In this document: positions 36,405-48,900 of the stretch, in pieces
Position numbering within the stretch: the stretch's first letter is position 1
Layout: each line of letters opens with the position of its first letter
Origin: Penelope pileata
Taxonomy: Eukaryota; Chordata; Aves; Galliformes; Cracidae
Assembly (NCBI GenBank): GCA_013396635.1
Contig: WBMW01001708.1
Location: 549,448-613,447, forward strand
DNA length: 64,000 bases
Reading direction: 5' to 3'
The notes under the pieces: generated by a model
Seen by the model: the letters and a program-made list of their open reading frames with translations, nothing else
What the model was told of the DNA's origin: nothing
The model's database searches: none
Translations under genes and position numbers: made by a program

Positions 36405-36893
36405 TCCTCTGTACAAGAGAGACATGGGCCCAATGGAGCACATCCAGAGGAGGGCCACAAAATGATCCAAGGAATGGAACACTTCCCCTACGAGGACAGG
36501 CTGAGAGAGCTGAGGAAGTTCAGCCTGGAGAAGAGAAGGCTCTGGGGAGACCTGATGGTGGCCTTTCAGTATCTAAGGGGGGCTATAGGAAAGAAGGGAA
36601 CAGACTCTGTAGCAGCGGTTGTGGTGACAGGACAAGGGGAAACGGTTTCAAACTAAAAGAGGGGAGATTTAGACTGGATATAAGGAAAAAGTTTTTTTAC
36701 GATAAGGGTGGCGAAGCACTGGCACAGGCTGCCCAGAGAGGTGGTGGATGCCCCATCCCTGGAGAGATTCCACGTCAGGCTGGGGGGGCTCTGAGCACCC
36801 TGATCGAGCTGTAGTGTCTCTGTTCATTGCAGGGGAGTTGGACTAGGTGACCTTTAAAGGTCCCTTCCAACTTAAAAGATTTTATGATGATTC
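36405..36893 (+). mobile_element. CR1 retrotransposon, longest copy, with ORF2 C-terminal remnant
   Basis: About 490 bp of the 3' end of a CR1 LINE. The plus-strand frame from about 36470 encodes EDRLRELRKFSLEKRRLWGD, matching the conserved C-terminal segment of CR1 ORF2 (family form RLRELGLFSLEKRRLRGDL). This continues as AFQYLRGA and, in shifted frames, to the CTGGCACAGGCTGCCCAGAG and CCCCATCCCTGG landmarks. The copy ends with GACCTTTAAAGGTCCCTTCC and an ATGATTCTGA-type tail. Frameshifts and 5' truncation make it inactive. The 98-codon frame at 36360-36656 is this LINE and not a host gene. Confidence 0.95.
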
Positions 36894-39759
36894 TGAATAA
36901 TTTGAATGAGTATTTGAAAACTGACCGAGGGAGCTCACGTAAGGGAGGTTACCTCTGAAATGAGCCTCTAGGCCCCAGTGGAATGGCCTTGGCTAAAAGG
37001 TAGCAAATTCCATCAAAATCATACCATTATCATTAATGATGTTACTTTCAAGTTCCGGAGGACAGGGGATAGCCTGTGGCTCAGGAGGACCAGCAGAGAG
37101 ATTAGCTGAAAAATTACTGGGCCTGTCAGAACAGTCAAGGTGCTAAAAATAACTCTCTCTGTTTTATTCATATCAGTAAATTACTTAATTTCAATTCCTG
37201 TCATGGTGTTCAGCTTCCAGCAAGGCTGGGATTTGCGTTCTTCCATGGAGATGCCCATTGTCTTCACTCATTCACACCTGCTTCAGAAAGACACCAGTGA
37301 GAAGGCAGGGCAGAAGGGAAACTGAGGCACGGGGACTACAGATAAGGAATGGCAGCAAAGGGTGCAGAAGAATGTTTCACCATCCTTTCAGCACTGGCTC
37401 TTTGAGAACAAATTTATTCTAAAAGCAGGTAATTTTTTCTAAGATTTATTCTCTCTCATTTCCTGAGGTTCTCCATTACAGATAAGCACTCCCTGTATGT
37501 AACTGATGCATGAGCTAGATACATTTAGCAAGTAATTTTTTTAATCTACTTTTGGGAAGTATATACACGTATCCCATGTCAATCAGCTCACTGCTCTGTA
37601 CATTTACTCAGTACTTCCATCCTTTCAGTTACTTACGTATTTCACCCGACCACCCAGTAAAGCCAAATATTTTAAATTGGTTGGCACAATGACAGATACT
37701 TGCAGAATTCTGACAATTCTTTAAATTTTAATCTGAGGAAAGAATTTGAGAGCTCATTAGACATGCCAGACTATCATTCACTGGTTATACATCTTAAATA
37801 TTAGCTATGGCTTTCTACGTTTATTTTCCACCCTCGTAGTGCAGTTGATGTAAAGCTCTTCCAATACTACTTGCTAGGCCTGGATATGCAAAAGAAGCCA
37901 GGAGGTCTTTTTTATTATTTTTTGCATTTACTTTTTAAACAACTATTTTTGCCATGGGATGTTTTCCATTGTCATTAGGATACTATGGAACTAGGGGCAG
38001 CAGCAAATCTGTTGAGTTTGCAGTTTCCAGGGTAAGTTCGGTGAAGATGCAGAATAACTTTTCAGTGAGCTTTGCACAGAACAAGTCTTGAAGATATTTA
38101 CAGTAGAACTGGACAAGACATTGTGCAGCAAGGGATACGCAAACCAGATAATTCAATAGATATTTTCCAATTCCAATGCTTGATGGTTTTGGCAGAGGAA
38201 AAAAAAAACAATTGTTTCAGGAAATACAATAAATCTCTTACAATATCAAGTAATAATGAAGCAAATACTAAAGGTCATGACTGTAATTAAACATTATTTA
38301 TTTTATTGCCAGTGTCTCATTTTCTATTAAATTAGATGCTAAGCTAGCCAAGCTAACAGCCGCTCTTACCTCTATAATAGAAGTAATAATACTTTAGAAA
38401 TTTTGTTCTTAGTAATGTTGGCCTCTTTTTTTCCCCCACATGGTCCTTAAAATGTATATCTTTTCACACAAATATAACAATGCATAATATAACAACCTTT
38501 TCTGCAATTTCAAGGTTAAAAGTAATTTTCAACACTTGCTTTGTATTTCTAGTCATAGTCATTCTTTTTTTTTTTTTTTCCAGTGTATGTTTACTTTTCT
38601 GAATCCTGTTTGCTTGTCAAGTCCTCTAAGTCACGTTTTCTTAATGAATCTCAAATATTGCTGAAAACACAGAGCAAAATCATCATGGTAATTTCTTCCA
38701 CTTGAATTTTATCTTTTTTTTAAAATGTTGAGATAGGGACTGTTTTCCATCTGATGAGGTGTGAATACTGATTAGCAGACTTTCTTTACTGCTACTTCTG
38801 GCAATCACATCTTTGTTACTGCTGTTCAGGCTCTTGACTGCCATCTCCACACCTCTTTTTCGTTTCCCTAAGGTTTACTCGCAGACATACATGGAGCTTT
38901 GTCCTAGCACTGCAAAGGTAATTTCTGGACACGAATTCATGTCCTCAGCTTCCCGCTAAGGGCTGATAAAAAGTCACAAAAAATTTCCTATGCAGAAGAG
39001 CTAGTACGGAAAATAACAAGAGGACTGAAATCTGAAAATAAATTAAAGTAGAAGTTTACAGCATTGCTTCTAATATCCACTGACTGTCGTGGCAGGATCT
39101 GCATTGGATCTAGACCCTACATAGGAGACTAGACACTGGGCTTTCAGCTGCACCTGTAGTTAAGTGCATAAATTTAATTCCTTCATCTAAGAATGAAAAT
39201 TACCACCTGTAACAACAAAGTATCTTCACATCTCTATTCAGGCAGTTCTGTGTGAGCTGGGTATTTAACACACTGACAAGAGCAGGGATGGGGACCTGTC
39301 CCACTCACCTCCCAGGTACGTACCTTAGGCCATAGCTGATAAACCAGTAAATGCAAACATTAAGATGTGACTTTATTCACATCTGTGCTCTGATCAAGGA
39401 AGAAAAAGGACAGTGGTCCTGGTGTCTCACATCCCACATGGTTAGACAAAAAGCAGTTACAAAAGCTGGGGACAAAACAAGGAAAGAAGGGAAGGCAACA
39501 GCAGCATCCTTGGTTTTGGACAGCAGATAAATGGGTCCTGTAGGCTAGACAGAGTCCATGAGTCCTACAATCTGAGATACATAAACCACATAGCTCCAGA
39601 CTCTCAAGGCTCCCACCTCTCTGCTCAAGCCCAGCATCAGGGCTTCATAGGACCCTCTCAGATGGCTGCTCCTACATCAGCTGAAGTTATGATGCTGTAC
39701 ATTTTGGACTTGGGAGCTTATCTCAGTCTTCCTTGTAAATTTAGCCTAGAGTTACTCAC
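36894..39759. other. AT-rich unique DNA, no gene seen
   Basis: Nothing is recognised apart from homopolymers, including T16 near 38565, and scattered AATAAA-like words that are expected in AT-rich DNA. Frames are 60-75 codons. Confidence 0.6.
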
Positions 39760-40007
39760 AAGTGGAACTGATCCAAAGTGAGGATCAAATGCCTGCTCTG
39801 TACAAACTGTTCCTTCCTCTCTTGAACAGTCAGCAGTTTGGGTGCTGAATGAGCACGGAGATTTCCTACCGACATTACAGATCAAACTCTTCCCAGAATC
39901 GTAGTCCTGAGCAAACCTCTTACTCACATCATGGTCCTGTGGTCTTTTCTCTGAAACATGTTCCTCTCCTTGTAATCTTACTATACAAAATGTTTTCCAA
40001 ATGGTCT
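39760..40007 (-). other. Exon-like segment (248 bp), fully open, identity unknown
   Basis: On the minus strand a strong pyrimidine tract and acceptor (TTTCATTTTTTTAAATGTATAG) open a segment read in phase 1. It stays open for 82 codons and ends CCACTT with GTGAGTAA, a near-perfect donor, in phase 0. The predicted peptide is hydrophilic and cysteine-containing (pieces: SEKRPQDHDVSKRFAQDYDS, SFSTQTADCSREEGTVCTEQ). It lies within a 160-codon frame (39718-40200), the longest in the window. I do not recognise a family. Good splice sites at both ends and no internal stop make it one of the two best exon candidates, but similar configurations are expected by chance. Confidence 0.22.
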
Positions 40008-41465
40008 CTATACATTTAAAAAAAATGAAATTCAGCACATCCAAAAATGCCAAAACCCTGAATCCGCAGGGATCTGGAAGAAGGGACAAAAAGTCAGAGA
40101 TCATGGGAGGAAGAGAGCCAAAAATATGAGAATATGAGAGGAAGATGAGGCAGGAGAGCCTGCAGACATGCTCAGGCAGTGCAGCCTTGCCGTCAGACAA
40201 AGCTGGGAATGGAGAGTCTCAGGTTATTGTTCTCAGGCATAGCCCATCAGGGTGACCTTAGGCAATCTCATCATTTATTTTATGAAAAAGATAAAAATAT
40301 ACTGCTATGGGTTTGGTGTGCGTAAGGCACTGTGACTCTCCTTAGCTGGGCAGCCCCCCAGACACTGTGATTCAGACTGCAGCTGTGAGCCATACCCCAT
40401 CCAGACAAGACTGAATGATTGCTACAGAGCAAACAGCATTACAGAGGTTTTAATTGCATCGGGTATTATAACTGCTAGAGATATTATTCTAATCTACAGA
40501 AAAAGCCTCTACTATTTCAAATGTTTATCTCAACTAAACTGAAGTCTTTGAATCACTGTTTCTGAGGTGAACTACGCAGACCTTCATGGACATCCATGAA
40601 CTTGGAAAGAAGAGAAAATGACAAAGCTGAAGTCTCCTCTCTTATTCAACATCCACACTGTGCAATAGCTTTAAACAAATCACTGCTGCAGGATCCAGGA
40701 CAACTCAAGAATTTAAGTTTTGCAACTCAAAATTCCAGTGCATCGCCCTTCTATCTTGTATCTGCATTTCAAATTGTATTTACCAAGTGCTTCAAGTTTC
40801 TCTTTGGAACAGGTTATTAATCTGACACAGGATTTTGCAATACTTGTGCAAATTCCTGCATAGTTTAGCAGATACATCTGACCTTGCTATTATCCTTCCT
40901 TTAGGAGATTTATACAGCATTCCTTCTTTGGAAAGATCATTAATTAGCATGCCAATAGAAAAAATGAAATTGCCTGCCATCTCCTATGTAAATGCTTCCC
41001 CATCTGTTCCTTTCTCATTTGCTCTGCACACATTTTTCCAAAGGTAGCTTCAGTTTTTATACTGCTCTTAGAAAATGGGACATTCTTTGTTGTGCAATTT
41101 AAATCTGTTAAATTGTGTTGCATTGTGAAATGTGGCTCTATTAAACTAATATATAGTTTCATGCAGCCTTTCACAATTTGAGCCAATTTCCAGTGAAGTT
41201 GGTGGCTGTCCTTTCCCTAACACCTATGGATTCTGTCTAAAGAATCAAGTTTTGAGATTTCTGCCTCTGTATCTGCTGCCAATAATAATAATAAAAGGAA
41301 AAAGCCTGCCATTATTAATTAATAAAATCTTATAGCAGAATTCAAAAGTAACAGCCCAGTGAACTCTACTGGTTTCTACGTGGCGTTGTATGCCCTCCAC
41401 AGCTATCTTTGCTCCATTGTGTAAAGAGTACAATGATTTTTTTCTTAGTCATAAAATAATTTTAT
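40008..41465. other. Unique AT-rich DNA, no gene seen
   Basis: Several minus-strand frames of 62-80 codons (40792-41186) have a mildly coding-like appearance but no acceptable donor sites. A short ATA repeat is present near 41281. No transposon was recognised. Confidence 0.55.
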
Positions 41466-41628
41466 AAAAAAAAAAAAAACCAAAAAACATGTTAAGGACG
41501 TTCAGAACCCATTTTCAAAGGGTTGTTTTAGTAAATATTAAAAAAAAAAAAAACCAAAAAAGATGTTAAGGACGTTCAGAACCCATTTTCGAAGGGTTGT
41601 TTTAGTAAATATTAAAAAAAAAAAAAAA
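41466..41628. repeat. 74-bp tandem duplication bounded by A-runs
   Basis: Two 74-bp units (41466-41539 and 41540-41613) each consist of A14, then CC, then an A-rich link, GTTAAGGACGTTCAGAACCC, and a tail ending TTTTAGTAAATATT. A third A-run of 15 follows. The units differ at only two positions, so the duplication is young. The repeated poly(A) suggests slippage or unequal exchange seeded by the A-runs. Confidence 0.95.
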
Positions 41629-44600
41629 GTGCCTCGTATGTGCCTTGACATTGCTTCTGGGAGGATCTGTTTCATGATCTTCCCAGGCACAGAGGTGAGA
41701 GGTTCACCAATCTTCCTGGCACAGGGATTGTGTCAAGGTGGAGTGAAGTATATGGTGAGGACATGATTACATGTGAGACAGACTCCATCATTATCCAGGC
41801 TTATGATCCATTTGCATAAGGGCAATACAAGGGCAAGACCACCAATGATCTTATCTCTGTGTGGAAAGGTGTCAACATCTTCTTTGAATTTGAGATTGCA
41901 ATTTTCAGAATTATATATATGGATGTCCTTTAACAAGCAGAAACATATTTCAGGGCAATGGAAAAGGAGGAGCCGACCCAAGGATGGCAATAACCATTCC
42001 ATTTAAAAATAATAATTTTCAACTGGAACATTATCATAACTGTTTCTGATTTGGGGGGACTAGGATTTTAACTAACTGACTGCTTTTCAATTGCCACTTG
42101 GAACTGAAACCTTGCATGGTAACTCAGTATGTTGCAGTATTGTTGTTTTTTTTTGCAGTGTGGTTGGATGCTATATCTTTGCCTAGGACTTTGGATTTCC
42201 TCTTTTTTTTCCCCCAGTCTGAAAACTGTTTTCTCTTCATTCATGTTCGATACAGTTTTGGACCACAAGTGCCATGAATTTTCTGGACATATAATTTTAA
42301 AAAGTAATTAGAAAAACATATTATCAAGTTGTCTTACTCATAAATATAAAATAGAAACGTAAAAGAGACATATGCTGTTGTGGTTCTTCAACTGGGTGCC
42401 AGATGGCAATACTAAGATTCAGACAGACTCTGCGTTAGAGTGGGTTGGGAATATAGCACTCAAATACTTCTTTTCTTTGCATGAGGGAAAACTATTTCAA
42501 AAAAAAAATCAACATTTTCCATTTTTTTTTCTTGTATCAGCACTACTGAAGACTAAATTCTGTTTTGTCAAAATGAATGCAAACATCTTCCTCTGGGTTA
42601 ACTACACCCTGGTATGTGCTCATCCTGAGCTGTTGGTAAACTGTACTTACCATACCACAGATGTTTGGTAGCCCCCATTTTCATCACAGACCTGATTCTC
42701 AGGTGTCGTAGTCTTGTCTGTGGTTGGTACGATCCTACCATCCCTTTAGAGCCACATACACTCTATGCACCAAGGAAGTGCCCAGGCACAGCATGGAGCC
42801 CAGGGCCTCTTCACTAACGCGTCTGAATAAAATCAGTGCAGCCATTATAATTCACTTCAGCAGCCTGAAAGAAAGCTGGCTTAAGGACATTGAAATGTTT
42901 CCCTTCAGCCAAACAAAATGTCTTGCATGTCAAATCAAAGGCAGTAGAGATTCTCATTTATCCAGGCAGGTATACATCACTATGAAGAGAATGGGACGAT
43001 TTTCCAGTGTTTATATCTCCAGATAAGACAGGATGTCTTCTCGGATGACAAATTGCACAAATTGCAGAGTCTGACCCAGAGACAGGTGAAATTTAAAAGA
43101 GATTACATGACCCCATGGTCTTTTATGAATTTAAATCTTACACAAAATAGGTACTTGAAAAGCACTAAGCATATGAAATATGCACAAACCATGAAATACA
43201 AATAACCTGAAAATGAAACACTCATGATGTCTTTTATGGGTAGCTTTACAGTATTACTGAGACTTTCCCAATGTGGCAAGTTGCAGACCCAGCGACAAGA
43301 CTTCCAACCTTGGATCATAACCTTACATCTCCTGACTGGCCAGCTCACCTTGTCTAGTATCTGGCTCATTAGGCCACTTACAATCATGCTATCCAAACCT
43401 AAATTTAACTTTCCAAAATTACTGGGCAAAGCAGTGGATTCGAATTTTTTTGCCATTACAGAAGAGTACATGCTTCATTTCCTAATAGCAGGTCAACAAC
43501 CTCAAGATTCCTACCATTCACAGCCTGTCGCAGAATTCATGCACTGCTCTGCTTGCCTTTCCCCCATGCAAGCTCTGCCTCTCTGACAGGTAACATTTTC
43601 CTGCAAGACCTCATTCAAGCTTGTATTTAACTTCTTGCAAACTCTGGTTTTCCATCCTGAAGAAGGGAGCTGTCAGCTACATACGCAAAGAATGGCAAGC
43701 TAGGTTTCTCCTCTTTCTTATAAAGAACATCTATGAGAAAGGAACTTGCTGCTGCCCCTCGTTATAATTCTCAGCAGCTTGTTAGAAGCTCAGCTTTCCT
43801 AGTGTGTTTATCCACTTCCATTTTCTTTCCTCCCTCCACAGATAGAATGCTTTATTTGAATAAGACCACCACAGAGTCTCTGTGAATTCAAAAAATATTT
43901 CATAAAGAAGCCTTATATTTCAACTTTAGCCTCTACTACCAGAGGTAACACTTGAAACTTCAATGAAGGAATTCCTCCTTAAGTTCTTAAGGATCACACT
44001 CACTCAATGTTACCTCCCATTTCTCTCCATTAAAGCAAAAAAGGTTTTCATTTTACAATGAACAAATTATGTTTTTATAATAGGCCGAAGAAAATGAGTC
44101 AGCATTTCTGAAGTAGTTTTGTTCTGTGTATCCTCGATTTCAAGTTCTCTGCTTGAAGAATTGTGGAATTCTGACTAAGCACCCCATCTTCCAAGCTGGC
44201 TGCAGACACCAAACATCGTTGCGTGTCCACACCAAGCAACGCAGCTGTGAACGTGTTCTGCATGTAGAAATGCAATTCTGTTGGGGCACTGCTATCTACC
44301 CCCACCAAGTTCCCCTTTCTATCTACCCCCACAAAGTTTCCCTTTCTATCTCCAAATACATGAGTATTCAGTAGCTTTGGACCCTGTAATTCTCTACATC
44401 ATAAAGCAGCCTGCTTCCAGCAGCTTGGTCTCAATACATAAAACAAGGAGACAGAGTTACTGAACTTCCTGTGTTCTTGTGTAAATAGAAACCAATTAGT
44501 TTAATTTGCCAAAGAACAGGAAACATCAAGAAATCTCAGATGTGCAGAGAGACTCTCCAGAATATCTCCAGAATCACAGCAGTGGTGATCACAACAAATC

Positions 44601-45137
44601 ACATCCTGCTGCAATCTCCATTCAGCTCTCACGAGATACCAGAGTAGCCCTGGAGGGAGACATCAGTTCTGTTCTGATGCTGCATCAGAGTACGGATGTT
44701 ATATGGTGTTATTTACCATCTGTTCTGCTAGCCTTCTCTCTGAATGTCTCATAAAGATATAGCAAAGCATTCAGAGATATGGTGTGGTGCAGTTTCACCT
44801 TCATAACTGCACAGTGGCTTTGCAGAAGTTGGAAGTAGAACTGAGTTCTCCTGAATATTTTCTGATACACAAAAAATGCAGCATCATGCAGTGGTTAATA
44901 AAACTAAGCAGCATATTTCGTATCTTATATTTAATAGCTGAATTTTTTCCTTCTCTTACCAAGCATCTGCATTTGGAGCAAAAGGCTGCATTTCCAGACT
45001 AGCACAGCACAAGAACCAGTCTGACTTTCAGTCAAATGGATTTCAGCACATACATACAAGAAATCAAAGGCCGTTCAGACTGACACTGAAGACTTGAACT
45101 GCCAAACCCCAGACCTGAAAACTTTACCTGAGTTAAT
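41629..45137. other. Unique DNA, no gene seen
   Basis: Overlapping frames of about 120 codons occur on opposite strands at 43103-43586. On the minus strand a 73-bp exon-like piece (43349-43421) runs from an acceptor CACTGCTTTGCCCAG to a donor AAG with GTGAGC and is open (NFGKLNLGLDSMIVSGLMSQ). It is too short to support. A 27-bp repeat lies at 44292-44354. Nothing else was recognised. Confidence 0.5.
44292..44354. repeat. 27-bp tandem repeat, 2.3 copies
   Basis: CTATCTACCCCCAC followed by AAGTTCCCCTTT (with variants) recurs with period 27, and a third partial unit follows. Because 27 is a multiple of three, every frame shows a 9-residue repeat, such as YLPPPSSPF then YLPPQSFPF on the plus strand. 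This gives a spurious protein-like look. Confidence 0.85.
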
Positions 45138-45164
45138 GAATGCTCTCCATATAAGAGAGCATTC
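45138..45164. repeat. Perfect hairpin: 10-bp arms, 7-base loop
   Basis: GAATGCTCTC and GAGAGCATTC are exact inverted repeats around CATATAA. The stem does not extend further. It is too short for a microRNA precursor, which needs roughly 25-30 bp of imperfect stem. Confidence 0.85.
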
Positions 45165-45399
45165 TTCAACAAGCTCAAGTGGATGGCTTGGTCACATCAT
45201 CATCTCTGACTCATACGTTACAGCAGCAGCGTGAAGATACCAAAAAGACTACATTCTCCATAAAAAGTACAGGAGTGATTTGTTTCTCTTTGCTTAAATT
45301 CTCCACACTAAAACCAGGTGGGGAAAAGTAGGGACCATCTCTACTTTTATTTAGCTGGCTGTGGTGGGATGTGAGCGGCACTCACAGCATGTGCTTCAG

Positions 45400-45854
45400 G
45401 AGTGGGTGTAAAATCCAGCATTGCGCAGCGGGGTCATTGCTCAGTCAGCTCTGAGGATTACGGGGAGGTGTGCAGGGGAAATGCAGCAAAGAAAAGCATG
45501 TCCCCCTCCCCAGCCCCCATGGGATCCGGGGTAGTCAGTACCATGTGCCAGTAGGTCCAGACTCTGGGCAGCCTTTGCAAAATCTTGTTCTCCCCTTTGG
45601 ACCTGGCAGCTGGTGAGCTGCCTTTGCTCCAGCCCTCAACCCAGGTCCTTTCCTGAGTGGTGCTGTAGCTCTCTCTGAGCCCAGCCACATGCCCTGCTGG
45701 TCCTGACCTGCTGATTTGACATCCTGGCTTGGCTGTGGACCTATCTCATCTTACAGATGTGTCTGGAGACCTGAGCTGTTGGCTATCCCTGGCTGCTGTC
45801 TCTAGACCGGCTCTGTTCGCCTTGCTCTGGTACTCTGGGACTGCTCTCCACTCA
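45400..45854. other. GC-rich block of unknown origin
   Basis: About 450 bp of raised GC content, rich in CTGG, GCTG and CCTG words, ends abruptly where the CR1 stub begins. Its composition differs from the AT-rich DNA on both sides. It may be an old transposon or LTR I cannot name, or a GC-rich island of unique sequence. The minus-strand 76-codon frame at 45458-45688 has no independent support. Confidence 0.4.
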
Positions 45855-45950
45855 AAGAACCATAGAATCACTAAGGTTGGAAAAGGGCTTTAAGATCACC
45901 ATGTCCAACCATCAACCCATCACTACCATGCTCACTAATCAGTGACATTC
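45855..45950 (-). mobile_element. CR1 retrotransposon stub, minus strand
   Basis: The plus strand shows CATAGAATCACTAAGGTTGG, then AGATCACCATGTCCAACCAT and CAACCCATCACTACCATG, the antisense 3' end of a well-known CR1 subfamily in chicken. Similarity fades after about 95 bp, so it is a very short 5'-truncated insertion. The right edge is uncertain by some tens of bases. Confidence 0.85.
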
Positions 45951-48900
45951 CCCTGGCTGCCCTGCCCTTGCCCCACTCTCGTTGCTCCTCAATATACCTC
46001 TTCTAACAGGAACCCACAGCAGCCCTCTGCTTAAAAGGGAGGTTCCCCTTGAGGATGGATTCAGGAATCACTTAGCAATATATAAAAATAACTTCTGTAC
46101 CTTAAAAGTGTATTTATAGAATTCCCAATCCCCCAGCAATTCAAACAGCAGTTTACTTAAAAGCAACATGGTAGTGGCACAAAGCCACTTACATTTGTTT
46201 CCTGCATTCAGAACTACCTCAGAGGCTTTGGAAATTCACCTGCCTACCTCAAATTCAAAGAAAACAATCCCACAGGTTTAAATGTTGTATTTAACTGGAT
46301 GTTTTGCTTCAAGTCCCATTTCAAAAGAAACAATAGCACAAGAGGAAGGAGTGTGCCAACGTGGCATCGCATTTGCTCCTCTTGCCTGCATTTCAAGGAC
46401 AACTAGAAACAGCTTGGCCCCTCACTGACCTCAGCACTCAAAGGCTGAAGAGAACAATCACAGACCTGAAAGCAGAGCAAACAGTTGAACAACAAAGAAC
46501 CTAGAATATTGAACCTTTTTCCATAATGGTCACACGTGATTCAGAAGTCTATGATACATACAGTGATGCTTAAATTCACTTACGTGCTTTGGTTGTTAGA
46601 TTTCAAGTTCTTTGAGTGAGAAATGAGAAAAGTATTCAGCACCAGCTCAGCATCCCTGATATCCTTACAGCTCGCTAGAGTCACTGACCATTCAATGCAG
46701 GATTATAATGAACTTGAGATGAGGGGGCTCAGCATCACTGTATCAGAAAAAGCAGCTGGTTTTGGACTGAGCCAAGCTACGGCATATTATTGCATTTTCA
46801 ACAGTGCCTAAAAAAAGTAGAACTTGAAATACCCAACTATTAGAACATTTCATTAGCTACTGTTCTCCTTCAGATGCTCCAGGATGAAGAATTTCCTTGT
46901 TCCTTACATTTTTTAACAGGCAAAGGTGCTACTATTTAGTAGACTGATAGTTCTGCAGATAAGCTGCTCATCCAAAAAAATGCAATTACTTATAGAAGGG
47001 ATAATTAATGACCCTGACAATTCCGGTCACAGCCCATTCTGAATTCAGAGCCCATGTACTAGCTGGCATAAACATTTACTAGGACGCAGTGCTTGCCATT
47101 AAGTACTACCGTTCCAAAAAAATAAAAATAATTTTAAAAAAATAATTTTTAAAAATCCATACAGAGGACTAGAGGAAAACAAAGGAGTGAAAATGAACTG
47201 ACTTCCCAAAGGTGGCTGCAGAGGAGCTGCCTTCCGCAGCTCAAACTTCATTGAGTTTCTTGCACCCTTTCTTAAAAAATGACAAAGTCGAGATTCTGAG
47301 CATTTCTTTCACTCTAATGTCATTCTTGACAATTGCTTGGTAAGTGTTCAGCGTGTTCCCACTGAACTTCCCTTAACTGTCACTAAATGTAGTCTTAACA
47401 GATTGCTAAAAGCGTCAGTAAAACTGAGAGAGGAGAATGTGGTTCAATGAGGCTAAACTTCAATTTTATCTGAGCTATTCAAAAGGATCTGAGAAAGACA
47501 GAAAGGTTCATTCTTTCCTGCTTTAATTCATTGTTTAATTAACCATAGCTTGAAAGCATCTTGCCTGCCCCTTGGAGTTCCTCATTCATTTACTCTTCAG
47601 GCTGAGCCGAGCGTGCAAGAGAGGCAGCGGATGACGTAGAACACAGCAGCAAACTGTAAGCAGTTACTGCTTCCCAGGGCAACTTAAGGATGAGCAGATT
47701 CTTCCCCTTTCTCCAAAATCCCTCCAGACCTGAGAGACAACTCTGAGGGAGCTGTAGTGGTGTGATGCACTGAGCAGCAGGATGGAAAAGCAGGGAGGAG
47801 CAGGACCGTGACTGATGGAGGAGATCTGCAAGGGCCAAGCTGTGCTGTGGAGTCAGTAATTCTCAATCATCTGGAGACATCTTTATAGCTAGAAAAATAG
47901 ATCCTAAACAGGCTAAACCACCCACTGTGACAAAAAGAAGCGCTGCTTGAAACATGGGTAGCTCATTTTCACTCTTAACACCTGTTACTTTCACTGGAGT
48001 CTAATCAGTATTTAATACTCTACCAAACAGGGCAGGAATAATGCTTTTCTGCCACATATCCCTAGGAAGAGTTGTGATTAGCGACATTTTCAGGTTGCTG
48101 TCACATTCATTTCATTAACATGAAATAGCACTGCATCTTTCACTTCGAAGTGCTGTTTCTTGCTGTGAGGGCTGTGAAGGAAACCTAAAATGTGTGAGCT
48201 AAGCAAAAGCACTGAATTCCTTCTCAGTGTAGAGATGGCTGTGAAACAGCAGAGGAGCTGGGGGAAGAGCAGCACCTTTTCTGATCTCTTCAACAGATTC
48301 TCAGCCATCAACTTTAAATAAACCCTGAACTGGGACAATCACCTATTAACTGTTTTTCTTTTGATGATTTTTGCACAAAAACAAAGTATAATTATCATAT
48401 AGTACCAAAATTATCATACAGTACCAAAAGCCTCTCCCAGGCTTCTTTTCTTTCTTTTTTTTTTTTTTGACCAGATGCTTTGTCTTTTGTCAAAACACAG
48501 CTTCCACTCTGACCTTCAAGCCTATAATGAACTCTGAATGCAGAGTCCTCTACAATACTAAAAATTAAAAAGATAATGAGTATTACACAGCATTTACGGT
48601 GGGACTGGGCTTGCAAGCTGATGCTGGAACGAGGCCATGTGAGCCACATCTCTGAGGTCCCACTGCAGACCATGAAGATCCAGTCAATGCAGCTAATGGA
48701 GCTTTGGGCACAGCTCAATTGATGAGACATAGGTTTTTGTCTCAATGTGATCTGAACTCTTTTGACTCCACTAATTTAATCGACTCCCTCCATTGACTAC
48801 CACAGGAGCTCGGCTGGCTGGCTTATGTTAAGGTGCCTGTAGTTTAGGTCCCATCCTTAGGGTCTGTTTCAGTTGCCAAAACACAGGCAATGGTGCCATC

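Noticed and set aside
36360..36656. 98-codon plus-strand open frame as a host gene
   Set aside because: Its translation is the CR1 ORF2 C-terminal segment, so it belongs to the retrotransposon.
43103..43586. Overlapping frames of about 120 codons on both strands
   Set aside because: Opposite-strand openness of similar length points to composition. The only exon-like part on the minus strand is 73 bp and too short to support.
44292..44354. Short CRISPR-like or coding repeat array
   Set aside because: There are only 2.3 contiguous 27-bp units with no spacers, in a vertebrate genome. It is a simple tandem duplication.
45138..45164. MicroRNA precursor or bacterial-type terminator
   Set aside because: The 10-bp stem is too short for a pre-miRNA, there is no following T-run of note, and the genome is eukaryotic.
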